Shown in pieces: positions 28,011 to 35,924 of a stretch of 64,000 nucleotides of DNA. Within the stretch, counting starts at the first letter, position 1. Every line of letters starts with the position of its first letter. Below the pieces are notes generated by a model. The model worked only from the letters and a program-made list of their open reading frames with translations, had not been told where the DNA came from and searched no databases. This stretch comes from CAWFMO01 sp963817065. Lineage in GTDB: Bacteria > Actinomycetota > Thermoleophilia > Solirubrobacterales > 70-9. The stretch lies in contig CAWFMO010000002.1 of the NCBI GenBank assembly GCA_963817065.1, positions 62,001-126,000 on the forward strand, given 5' to 3'. The translations under genes and the position numbers were made by a program.

Positions 28011-28088
28011 CCGTCATTGCGAGCGCAGCGAAGCAATCCGTCGCGCGTCAGGCATGGATTGCTTCGTCGCAATGCTCCTCGCAATGAC
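28011..28088. repeat. Palindromic repeat (gtcattgcgagcgcagcg type)
   Basis: The element gtcattgcgagcgcagcgaa with its inverted partner ttcgtcgcaatgctcctcgc is the well-known dispersed palindrome of Bradyrhizobium and relatives. It occupies the gap between two genes. Confidence 0.85.
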
Positions 28089-28099
28089 GAGTAGGATCC

Positions 28100-29713
28100 A
28101 TGCCATCCTGAATCCACCATCGCGCCCTCCAGCGACGCCTACAAAGCCAATCGCGACGGCATGCTGGCGCTGATCGCGCGGATGCGCGCGCTGGAAGAGC
28201 GCACCCGCGCAGCTTCCGCCGCCGCCAAGGACCGTTTCCACAAGCGCGGGCAGTTGCTGCCGCGCGAGCGCGTGGCGCTGGTGCTCGATCCCGGCTCGCC
28301 CTTCATCGAACTGTCGACGCTGGCGGGCTACATGTTCGACGTTCCCGATGCGGACAAGAGCGTGCCCGGCGGCGGCGTGGTCGCCGGCATCGGCTTCGTC
28401 TCGGGCGTCCGCTGCATGGTCAGCGCCAACGATTCCGGCATCGACGCCGGCGCGCTGCAGCCTTACGGCCTCGACAAGACGCTGCGGGTGCAGGAACTGG
28501 CGCTGGAGAACAAGCTGCCTTACGTGCAACTGGTCGAAAGCGCCGGCGCCAATCTGCTGCGTTACCGCGTCGAGGATTTTGTCCGCGGCGGCAATATCTT
28601 TCGCAATCTGGCGCGGCTGTCGGCGGCGGGCCTGCCGGTGGTGACGGTGACGCATGGCTCGTCGACGGCCGGCGGCGCCTACCAGACCGGGTTGTCGGAT
28701 TACATTGTGATGGTGCGCGGCCGCACCCGCGCGTTTCTCGCCGGTCCCCCGCTGCTCAAGGCCGCGACCGGGGAAATCGCGACGGAAGAAGAACTCGGCG
28801 GCGCCGAGATGCACACCTCCATTTCCGGCCTCGGCGATTATCTCGCCGAGGACGACCGCGATGCGCTGCGCATCGCGCGCGACATCATGGCCAAGCTGGA
28901 ATGGGACCGGCCGGGTGCAGCTGAAAACTCGCATCGTCCGCCGCGCCACGATCCGGAAGAATTGCTGGGCATCGTGCCGATGGATTACCGGCGGCCGGTC
29001 GACATGCGGCAGGTGATCGCGCGCATCGTCGACGATTCCGATTTCCTCGAATTCTCGCCCCGTTACGGCCCGGCGACGGTGTGCGGCCACGCGCGCATCG
29101 AAGGCCACGCGCTCGGCATCATCACCAACAACGGCCCGCTCGACGTCGCCGGCGCCAACAAGGCGACGCATTTCATCCAGGCCTGCTGCCAGTCGCGCAC
29201 GCCGCTGCTGTATCTCAACAACACCACCGGCTACATGGTCGGCCGCGAATATGAAGAAGCCGGCATGATCAAGCACGGCTCGAAAATGATCCAGGCGGTG
29301 ACCTCGGCCACCGTGCCGCAGATCACCATCTATTGCGGCGCCTCGTTCGGCGCCGGCAATTACGGCATGTGCGGACGCGGTTTTCATCCGCGCTTCTGCT
29401 TCTCCTGGCCCAACGCCAAGACCGCGGTGATGGGCGGCGAGCAGGCCGCCGAAACCATGGCCATCGTCACCGAGGCCGCCGCGATCCGGCGCGGCAAGCC
29501 GGTCGAGCGCGAAAAGCTCGATGCGATGAAGGCGAGATCATCGGCGTGTTCGACGGCCAGATGGACGTGTTTTCCACCAGCGCGCGGCTGCTCGACGACG
29601 GCGTGATCGATCCGCGCGATACCCGCAGCGTTCTCGCCGAGGTGCTGGCGATCTGCCGCGAGGCGGAGGCGCGCAATCCGCAAGCCATGCAGTTTTCGGT
29701 CGCGCGGCCATGA
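28100..29713 (+). CDS. Acyl-CoA carboxylase, carboxyltransferase (beta) subunit, two frameshifts
   Basis: About 535 residues from the ATG 28100 after removing an extra base near 28109. It has both halves of the crotonase-like carboxyltransferase fold: the N domain with RERVALVLDPGSPFIELSTL, FVRGGNIFRNLARLSAAGLP and the oxyanion-loop region THGSSTAGGAYQTGLSDY, and the C domain with CGHARIEGHALGIITNNGPL, LYLNNTTGYMVGREYEEAGM and IYCGASFGAGNYGMCGRGFH. It is closest to the methylcrotonyl-/geranyl-CoA carboxylase type. It transfers the carboxyl group from biotin to the acyl-CoA. A base is missing near 29535. Its stop overlaps the next start (ATGA), so both subunits are translationally coupled. Confidence 0.87.
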
Positions 29714-29956
29714 GCGGCGAAGTGAGGCGCACGCCGTTCCGCAAAATCCTGATCGCCAATCGCGGCGAGATCGCCTTGCGCATCATGCGCACCGCGCGCC
29801 GTCTCGGCTACGGCGTGGTCGCGGTATATTCGCGCGCCGATCGCCGACGCGATGCATGTACGCGAGGCGGACGAGGCGGTGTGCATCGGCGAGGCGTTGC
29901 CGTCGCAATCCTATCTCAACATCGAGGCGATCATCGACGCGGCGAAATCCGCTCTT
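29710..29956 (+). CDS. Biotin carboxylase (alpha) subunit, first ~80 codons only
   Basis: Starts at the ATG overlapping the upstream stop (ATGAGC, 29710). The sequence FRKILIANRGEIALRIMRTA and RRLGYGVVAVYSRAD is the opening of the biotin carboxylase domain (the I-A-N-R-G-E-I-A signature); after an indel near 29850 it continues AMHVREADEAVCIGEALPSQ SYLNIEAIIDAAKS and stops matching at 29955. The remaining ~570 codons of ATP-grasp, biotin-carrier and linker domains are absent because unrelated DNA follows. This is a truncation at the segment join, not a natural short protein. Confidence 0.88.
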
Positions 29957-29965
29957 AGGGACTCG
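29950..29965. other. Join between alphaproteobacterial and Thermoleophilia-like DNA
   Basis: Left of ~29955 the frame encodes biotin carboxylase; right of ~29962 it encodes the first conserved residues of a chromate transporter. Both genes are cut, and no repeat, integrase or IS end is visible at the boundary. Confidence 0.85.
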
Positions 29966-31105
29966 CCCGGCTCGATCTTCGTCCGCTTCCTCAAGTTCGG
30001 CGCTCTCGCCTGGGGCGGGCCGGCGGCGCAGATCGAGATGATCAAGCACGAGTGCGTCGACGACCTCGGCTGGGTCGACGAGGAGACGTTCAAGAAGACG
30101 CTCGCGGTCTACCAGGTGCTGCCGGGCCCCGAGGCGCACGAGCTCTGCGTTGACTTCGGCCACACCTGTGGCGGCAAGCTCGGCGGCTTCGCCGCCGGCC
30201 TCGGTTTCATGCTTCCCCGGCTTCCTGCTCATGCTCGGGCTGACGGTCGCTCTACGTCGAAGCCGAACCTCTCCGACCAACCTCGACGAGCTCTTCTACG
30301 GGCTGACGGCGGCGGTCGGGGCGATCGTCGCCCGGGCGCTCCTCCGCCTGAGCGGCACCTTCATCACCGATGTTCCGCTGGCGTTGATCGCGGTCGCCGC
30401 ATTCGCCTTGACGGTCTTCGCGGACGCGAGCTTCCTGCTCGTCCTGCTCGGCGCCGGGATCGCCTACGCCCTCTGGACCAACGTCGGGGCGCTGGCGCGG
30501 CCAGGCCGGGTCGGTGGCGCCGCTGCCGCTCGTTCTCATCGTGCTCGCCGGCGCGGTCAGCCTCTCGCTGACCGCCGAGATCTTCTTCGAGGGCCTGATC
30601 GCCGGGCTGGTTACGTTCGGCGGGGCCTTCACGGTGATCCCGTTCCTGCAGGAGACGCGCAGTCGAGTCGCAGGGCTGGCTAACCGACGACCAGTTCGTC
30701 GACGGCCTCGCGATCGGCGGCGTCCTCCCCGCCCCGCTGATCATCTTCTCGACCTTCGTCGGCTACCTCGCCGGCGGGCTCGCGGGCGGGATCGCGATGA
30801 CGGTCGGGATCTTCCTGCCCGCGTTCGTGCTGCCGATCTTCTTCCACCGCTCGCTCGTTGCGGTGGCGGAGAACGACCGCATCCGACCCTTCCTGCTCGG
30901 AGTCGCCGCGGCCGTGATCGGGCTTATCGCCGCGGTTACGGTCGAGATCGTCGACGCGAGCGTGGCCTCCGTCGACGTCTACACGGCGATCCTTGCGCTC
31001 GCCGCGTTCGCCGTGCTCACGCGCTTCCACGGCAAACTGACGGTGCTCTACGTCGTCCTCGGTTGCGGGCTCCTCGGAGGGGCGCTGCAGCTCGGGCCGG
31101 CCTAG
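29959..31105 (+). CDS. chrA: Chromate transporter (CHR family, long form), start missing, frameshifted
   Basis: Begins at the join, in frame, with SPGSIFVRFLKFGALAWGGP; only the first few residues are lost. Two homologous CHR halves are present: the first with VLPGPEAHELCVDFGHTCGG and LGGFAAGLGFMLPGFLLML, the second with LIAGLVTFGGAFTVIPFLQE, FVDGLAIGGVLPAPLIIFST and FVGYLAGGLAGGIAM. This is the ~390-residue two-domain (LCHR) type with about ten membrane helices, which extrudes chromate in place of sulfate. Frame breaks lie near 30220, 30520 and 30675. The stop is TAG 31103-31105. Confidence 0.85.
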
Positions 31106-31255
31106 TCCCCGCCGCCCTGCATCAGGTTCTCGAGAAACCTGCGATTCTTGATTGTCTGCGGACGGCATCACTCCTCGTGGTCCTTTGTGACTCGCGGTGT
31201 AGTGTCGCCGCGAGGAAGAGCCCGGGCAAAACGTTCCAAATCCGGCAAGGAGGTC

Positions 31256-31989
31256 GTGCGCGCAGAGCGCGCGGCGAAGAAGGGCGCCGGCTCAGAGGGC
31301 ACCGAGTCGCCCGCCCCTGACTGGAAGCCGACCCCGGCGGCCAAGAGCAAGGCGACGCGCTTCCGCCTGATCGCCGCCGGCCTCTGGGCGCTCGCGATCG
31401 CCGGCGAGCTGTTCGGCATCTTCTACGTGCTCGATCAGGACCCCGTGGAGACGTGGCTGCTGATCGGAGTGATCGTGCTGGTCGGCGCGCTCGCCATGGG
31501 CGGTTCGTACCTGTGGAAGAAGGCGAACCGCCTCGATCCGGCCTCGAAGGAGGACACGGTTCGGTTCTTCGTCCAGAACCAACTCGGCGCGATAAGTCAC
31601 CGTGATCGCGTTCCTGCCGCTGATCGTCCTGATCTTCACGAACAAGGACATGGAGGGCCGTCAAAAGGCGATCGTCGGCGGCATCGCGATCGCGGTGATG
31701 GGCGCCGCCACTCTCTTCGGCGTCGACTTCAATTCTCCGTCGACGGAGCAGTACGCCTCGGAGGAAGCCGACGTCATCGCGATCACCGGCGAGAACCTCG
31801 TCTTCTGGACCAAGTCCGGCGAGGTCTTCCACCTCTGCGAGGACGCTTCGGCGGTCAACCTCGAGAGCAAGGACAACAAGATCTACTCCGGCACCGTCGC
31901 CGACGCGCACGCGGACGGCAAGGACCGCTTGACGCTGCAGATCGAGTCCGAAGACGCGCCAGTGCGGCTTCGACGCCGCGCCGGGCTAA
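31256..31989 (+). CDS. Membrane protein of unknown function, two frameshifts
   Basis: Starts at the GTG 31256 directly behind AAGGAGGTC. A basic N-terminus (RAERAAKKGAGSEG) is followed by three membrane helices: FRLIAAGLWALAIAGELFGI, WLLIGVIVLVGALAMGGSYL and, after a frame change near 31598, VIAFLPLIVLIFTNKD; a fourth is AIVGGIAIAVMGAATLFGV. The C-terminal soluble part has strands like NLVFWTKSGEVFHLCEDASA and ends, with a second correction near 31960, in QCGFDAAPG. I do not recognise the family. It sits between chrA and tRNA-His. Confidence 0.55.
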
Positions 31990-32003
31990 TCAGCCGACCG
32001 GAA

Positions 32004-32077
32004 GGTGAGCGACGGGACTCGAACCCGCGACCGCCTGGACCACAACCAGGAGCTCTACCAACTGAGCTACGCCCACC
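32004..32077 (-). tRNA. tRNA-His(GTG)
   Basis: On the minus strand the gene begins G(-1) GTGGGCG and ends CGCTCAC-C; the anticodon arm is CCTGG-TTGTGGT-CCAGG, giving anticodon GTG. The extra 5' G opposite C73 is the tRNA-His identity element. Confidence 0.93.
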
Positions 32078-32128
32078 GCGCGCCCTCAAATCTACCGGCA
32101 GCGGGAGCCGGGTATGAACGCCGGGGAC

Positions 32129-32992
32129 CTAGAGGCAGTAGCCGAGCGCGGTGACCGCGCCGGTGCCACCGGCGTAGGAGGCCGCGGAGGCCGTCCACGT
32201 GTTCAGGCCCCGGAAGCCGCCGTCGAAGACGCGCACCTGCGGCGGCGCGGTGAACCCGCCGGCGATCAGCTTCTTCTTGCCGGGACACTCGGGCGCCGTC
32301 GCGGTCGCGGTCGCCGCCGGGGTCGCGGTCGCCGGAGCGCTCTGCACTTCGCTGACCAGCGGCTTCTTCGACTTCGTGCAGTACGCGATCGCCGTCACCT
32401 GGCCGCCCGTCCCCCCGGGGACCCCGGTGGCGGAGATCGTCCAGGACTTCTGGTTCGCCATCCGCGACTCGGTCACGTAGACGCCCTTGTTTGTGAAGAA
32501 GTGGCTCGAGAGGTAGCCGCCGGTGATGATCCGCTTGCCGCCCCTGCAGGTCTGGGTGAACTGCTTGGTCTCGCCGGCCTCGACGTTCTTGGTCGTCTGG
32601 TCCTTGACGAAGTGCTCGACCGGGTCGATGTTGCCCTTGTACTTGCGGCACATGACCTGGAGCGTCACCTCGGTGCCGGCCGCGCGCCCGACCTGGGCGA
32701 CGCTGATGTGCCAGCCGTCCTGCTGGCCGAGGCGCTCGTAGGAGACCGGGAATGCGCCGTTGCCCGCGGCGTCGGGAGGCGGGCTCGCGAACATCCCGCC
32801 GCCTAGCGGCCGGGTGCCGCGCGGGCAGTAGACCTCATAGCGCTGCGGGTTGTCGGAGCCCTGGATCGTGAACTGCTTGGTGGCGATCACTGCCTTCGAC
32901 TTCAGCCCGGGCTTGAGCGGCGGGCCGAACCCGGCGAACGCGGTCGCGGCGAGGGCGGTTGCTGCGAGCGCCGTCATACCAAGGGCAGGCAA
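32129..32992 (-). CDS. Secreted repeat protein with Cys-containing modules, function unknown
   Basis: The frame is open from the stop TAG (32129-32131) past the divergent gene; the start is uncertain. TTG 32992 (LPALGMTALAATALAATAF) gives a short signal peptide. The mature protein has three similar modules of ~85 residues: YEVYCPRGTRPLGGGMFASP, FTQTCRGGKRIITGGYLSSH and PECPGKKKLIAGGFTAPPQV, each a Cys followed by G-G-G and a later W-x-I/A, ending in VTLQVMCRKY, VTAIAYCTKS and VTALGYCL. Two cysteines per module suggest one disulfide each. Modules 2 and 3 are joined by an Ala/Thr/Pro linker. The pattern is a tandem beta-domain exported protein; I do not know the family. Confidence 0.6.
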   Translation of the reverse strand: MPALGMTALAATALAATAFAGFGPPLKPGLKSKAVIATKQFTIQGSDNPQRYEVYCPRGTRPLGGGMFASPPPDAAGNGAFPVSYERLGQQDGWHISVAQVGRAAGTEVTLQVMCRKYKGNIDPVEHFVKDQTTKNVEAGETKQFTQTCRGGKRIITGGYLSSHFFTNKGVYVTESRMANQKSWTISATGVPGGTGGQVTAIAYCTKSKKPLVSEVQSAPATATPAATATATAPECPGKKKLIAGGFTAPPQVRVFDGGFRGLNTWTASAASYAGGTGAVTALGYCL

Positions 32993-33099
32993 GAGCTTTT
33001 TCTTTGTGGCGGGGAGCTTCCACGAGGCCGGTTGCCAAGTAGAACAGATCGAACCGCCGCTGGTTGCGCCATTAGAGCTGATGCTGTCCGATCGAAATG

Positions 33100-33113
33100 C
33101 GAACATACGTTCG
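33100..33113. promoter_or_regulatory. LexA (SOS) box
   Basis: CGAACATACGTTCG is a perfect palindrome and fits the Gram-positive/actinobacterial consensus CGAAC-RNRY-GTTYG at every position. It lies 11 bp before the ATG of the HNH gene and also upstream of the divergent secreted-protein gene. Confidence 0.8.
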
Positions 33114-33124
33114 CCTCGGTCGAC

Positions 33125-33574
33125 ATGGAAACGATCCGTTCCAATACCACGAAGCGTTGCGGTCGGTGCGGGGCCGAAAAACTGCTTGCCGAATTCCACC
33201 GCTGGGGCGACGGCCATCAACCCTGGTGCAAACCCTGCCGCCAAGATTACGCGGCAGCCCACTACCAGGCGAACAAACGAAGACGGCAGCGTCAGAACAG
33301 GCGCCGTCAGGCTGAATTCATGGTCTGGTATGTCAGCCTCAAGATCGGACGCCCTTGCGCGGACTGCGGTATTGCCTTTCACCCCGCGGCGATGCAATGG
33401 GACCACCTTCCTGGTCGCGGCAAGAGCGCGAGCCTGGGGACGCTGGCGAGGCGCGGAAATCGCCAGCGGGTCTTGGAGGAGATCAAGAAATGCCAATTGG
33501 TGTGCGCCAATTGCCACGCCGTCCGTTCCTTCACGCGTCGACGAGCACCTGTGCATCTTCGCAGCCAAGCCTGA
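33125..33574 (+). CDS. HNH-type endonuclease, probably SOS-regulated
   Basis: A 149-residue protein from the ATG 33125 (METIRSNTTKRCGRCGAEKL). The N-terminus carries a zinc-ribbon-like C-x2-C ... C-x2-C (CGRC, then WCKPC). A basic linker (KRRRQRQNRRRQAEF) leads to the HNH-like part: CADCGIAFHPAAMQWDHLPG with a D-H pair and LVCANCHAVRSFTRRR, the C-x2-C-H end that closes the beta-beta-alpha-metal fold. Free-standing HNH proteins include homing endonucleases and restriction or repair nucleases; which applies is not clear. A start at 33032 would read through the LexA box, so 33125 is preferred. It is flanked by tRNA-His and tRNA-Arg. Confidence 0.75.
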   Translation: METIRSNTTKRCGRCGAEKLLAEFHRWGDGHQPWCKPCRQDYAAAHYQANKRRRQRQNRRRQAEFMVWYVSLKIGRPCADCGIAFHPAAMQWDHLPGRGKSASLGTLARRGNRQRVLEEIKKCQLVCANCHAVRSFTRRRAPVHLRSQA

Positions 33575-33624
33575 TCCACAGACCGGTTTGGCGACGCGAC
33601 GCGTACCTTTGGTCCGTCGGCTCT

Positions 33625-33698
33625 GCCCCCGTAGCTCAGCTGGATAGAGCGAGGGTCTTCTAAACCCTAGGCCGGAGGTTCGAGTCCTCCCGGGGGCG
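33625..33698 (+). tRNA. tRNA-Arg(TCT)
   Basis: Acceptor GCCCCCG (33625-33631) pairs with CGGGGGC (33691-33697), discriminator G. The anticodon arm agggt-ctTCTaa-accct gives anticodon TCT. The T arm contains ggTTCGAgtcc. Confidence 0.94.
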
Positions 33699-33712
33699 TC
33701 GAGAAGGGTAGT

Positions 33713-34992
33713 TTGGGCGGAGGTGGACTGCACACGCTCGATCTGATCACGATTCCGCTGTTCTCGGGGGCGATCGGCTACCTGACGAACTGGAGCGGCG
33801 TCTGGATGCTCTTCTACCCGATCCGCTTCCACGGGTTCCACGTCCCGGGGCTCTCGGCGGTGGCGTCGATCATGCCGCGCAAGATCCAGCAGATCCCCGG
33901 GGTCATGCACGGCGGGATCGGCTGGCAGGGGATCATCCCCTCGCGGGCCGCGAAGATGGGATCGATCGCGGTCGACAAGGGGATCGCCAAGCTCGGCAGC
34001 CCCGCCGACTTCTACCGCGAGCTCGAGCCCGACGCGATCGCCGAGCACATCGTCGCCAGCTCGCGCGACGACATCCGCGACGTCGTCGAGCGGACGATGG
34101 AGCGCGAGCATCCGACGCTCTGGAACGACACCCCGCCGCGCATCCGCGAGGCCGTCCACGCCCGCGTCCAGCGCCAGCTCCCCGGCATCGTCCGCGAGAT
34201 CACGAACGAGATCGGCGACCACGCCGATCAGCTGCTCGACGTGAAGCTGATGGTGATCCGCCACATCGAGGAGAACCCCGAGCTCGCGAACCGGATCTTC
34301 CTCGAGGTCGGCCGCAAGGAGCTGCGGATGATGATCAACTTCGGATTCATCTTCGGGTTCCTGCTCGGGTCCCGGTCGTCTTCATCACCGAGGCGATTCC
34401 CTACTGGTGGGTGCTGCCGATCTGCGGCGTGATCGTCGGCTACGTGACCAACTGGCTCGGGCTCTGGATGATCTTCGAGCCGGTCGAGCCGCGAAAGATC
34501 GGCCCGTTCAAGATCCACGCGCTTTTCGTCCGCCGCCAACCCGAGATCGCGGAGGTCTACGCGAAGATCATCGCCGACGACATCGTCACGCTCGGCAACA
34601 TCGGCGAGGAGCTGCTCGAGGGCAGGCGCGCGGACCGCACCCGGCAGATGATCGAGACCTCGCTCGAGCCCGCGATCGACAAGGCGGTCGGGATCACGCG
34701 CTCGGCGGTGCGGGTGGCGGTCGGCGCCGATGCCTATGACTCGATCCGCGAATCGGTCGCGACCGAGGCCGCGGACTTCACGATGACGCCGCTCGCCGAC
34801 GACGAGTTCAACCTTCGCCAGAGCGCCCGGGTGCGCGAGATCATCACCGATCGGATGCGGACGATGGGCCACCAGGACTTCTCCGAGATGCTGCGATCGG
34901 GGATGCGCGAGGACGAGTGGCTGCTGCTCCTCCACGGCGCCGTGCTCGGGTTCGGCGCGGGAGTCCTGCACCTGCTGATATTCGGGGCCTGA
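33713..34992 (+). CDS. DUF445-family membrane-associated protein, one frameshift
   Basis: About 425 residues from TTG 33713. It has the two-part DUF445 architecture: an N-terminal membrane hairpin with LFSGAIGYLTNWSGVWMLFY, a long helical soluble region (DDIRDVVERTMEREHPTLWN; RIREAVHARVQRQLPGIVRE), then a second hairpin containing LPICGVIVGYVTNWLGLWMI, where the G-Y-x-T-N-W motif repeats, and a second helical region before a C-terminal helix (GAVLGFGAGVLHLLIFGA). One base is lost near 34372. The family is widespread and uncharacterised, thought to sit in the cytoplasmic membrane. Its stop overlaps the next start (TGATG). Confidence 0.85.
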
Positions 34993-35924
34993 TGGACGAC
35001 CTCGGCCCCCAGGAGGACTTCGCGAGCGACGGCGCCAAGCCGCGCGACCTCGTGCGCGCCGCGCCGGGGCTGGCGCGGATCGCGGCCGCGGCCTGGTGGC
35101 AGACCGCCCAGTGGACGGTCAAGGCGTCGGCGAGCGTGACCTCGCGCGCCGTCAAGGCGGCGGCGACCGGAACCTCGCCGCGCGAGCTCTTCCGCTCGAC
35201 CGGCAGCGACGCCCGCGATGCGGCGCGCAGGGCGCTGGGGATCGTCGGCGTACCCGTGAACGAGCCGGGCCGGGGAGCCAAGGGCTCGCCGCTGCGCGAG
35301 CGCGGCGCCGAGCTCCTGCGGCGCTCGGCCGACGTCCGCTTCGAGCAGTCGGAGCACCCCGCCTACGAGCGGATCCTCGCCGAGCTGGCCCCGGACGAGG
35401 GCCGGATCCTCCGCTTGTTGGCCGTGGACGGGCCGCAGGCTTCGGTCGACGTCCGCACCTCGCGCCCGCTCAACATCGGCTCCGAGCTCGTCGCGCCGGG
35501 GCTGACGATGATCGGCGCCGAGGCCGGCTGCCGCTACACGAAGCGGGTCCCCGCCTACCTCAACAACCTCTTCCGCCTCGGGCTGATCTGGTTCTCCCAC
35601 GAGCCGGTCAAGAGCCGTCGCGCGTACCAGGTGCTCGAGGCGCAGCCGGACGTGATCGAGGCGATCCGCAAGGCCGGCCACGCGCGCACGATCCGACGCA
35701 GCGTCGGGTTGACCCCGTTCGGGCGGGACTTCTGCGAGGTCTGCCTGGCGATCGACCCCGAGCATCGGCCGAACTCGGAGGCCGAAGAGGCTCCCGAGGC
35801 CGAGGAGGAAGACCATGTGGACGCGGTGGAGCCGGGCGAGGAGGAGGGGCCGAGAGCCCGTAGGTTCTCCGGGCGTAGGAGCGATCCGCGCGCACGGCGA
35901 CCTCAGGGTCTAGGATCGACGTGA
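34992..35924 (+). CDS. Abi-alpha (DUF4393)-like protein
   Basis: An intact 310-residue protein, start ATG 34992 overlapping the DUF445 stop. The N-terminal ~115 residues are helical and Ala/Arg-rich (AAPGLARIAAAAWWQTAQWT). The conserved DUF4393 part begins SEHPAYERILAELAPDEGRI, continues LNIGSELVAPGLTMIGAEAG and VPAYLNNLFRLGLIWFSHEP, and ends SVGLTPFGRDFCEVCL, the usual order of the family. An acidic C-terminal tail (EEAPEAEEEDHVDAVEPGEE) and a basic end follow. DUF4393 is named for abortive-infection alpha proteins, but direct evidence for phage defence is thin. It is translationally coupled on both sides. Confidence 0.68.
   Translation: MDDLGPQEDFASDGAKPRDLVRAAPGLARIAAAAWWQTAQWTVKASASVTSRAVKAAATGTSPRELFRSTGSDARDAARRALGIVGVPVNEPGRGAKGSPLRERGAELLRRSADVRFEQSEHPAYERILAELAPDEGRILRLLAVDGPQASVDVRTSRPLNIGSELVAPGLTMIGAEAGCRYTKRVPAYLNNLFRLGLIWFSHEPVKSRRAYQVLEAQPDVIEAIRKAGHARTIRRSVGLTPFGRDFCEVCLAIDPEHRPNSEAEEAPEAEEEDHVDAVEPGEEEGPRARRFSGRRSDPRARRPQGLGST

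Noticed and set aside
22150..29960. Segment B as a genomic island acquired by an actinomycete
   Set aside because: No integrase, transposase, direct repeats or tRNA end flanks it; left and right neighbours come from different actinobacterial lineages, and a gene is cut at the right border.
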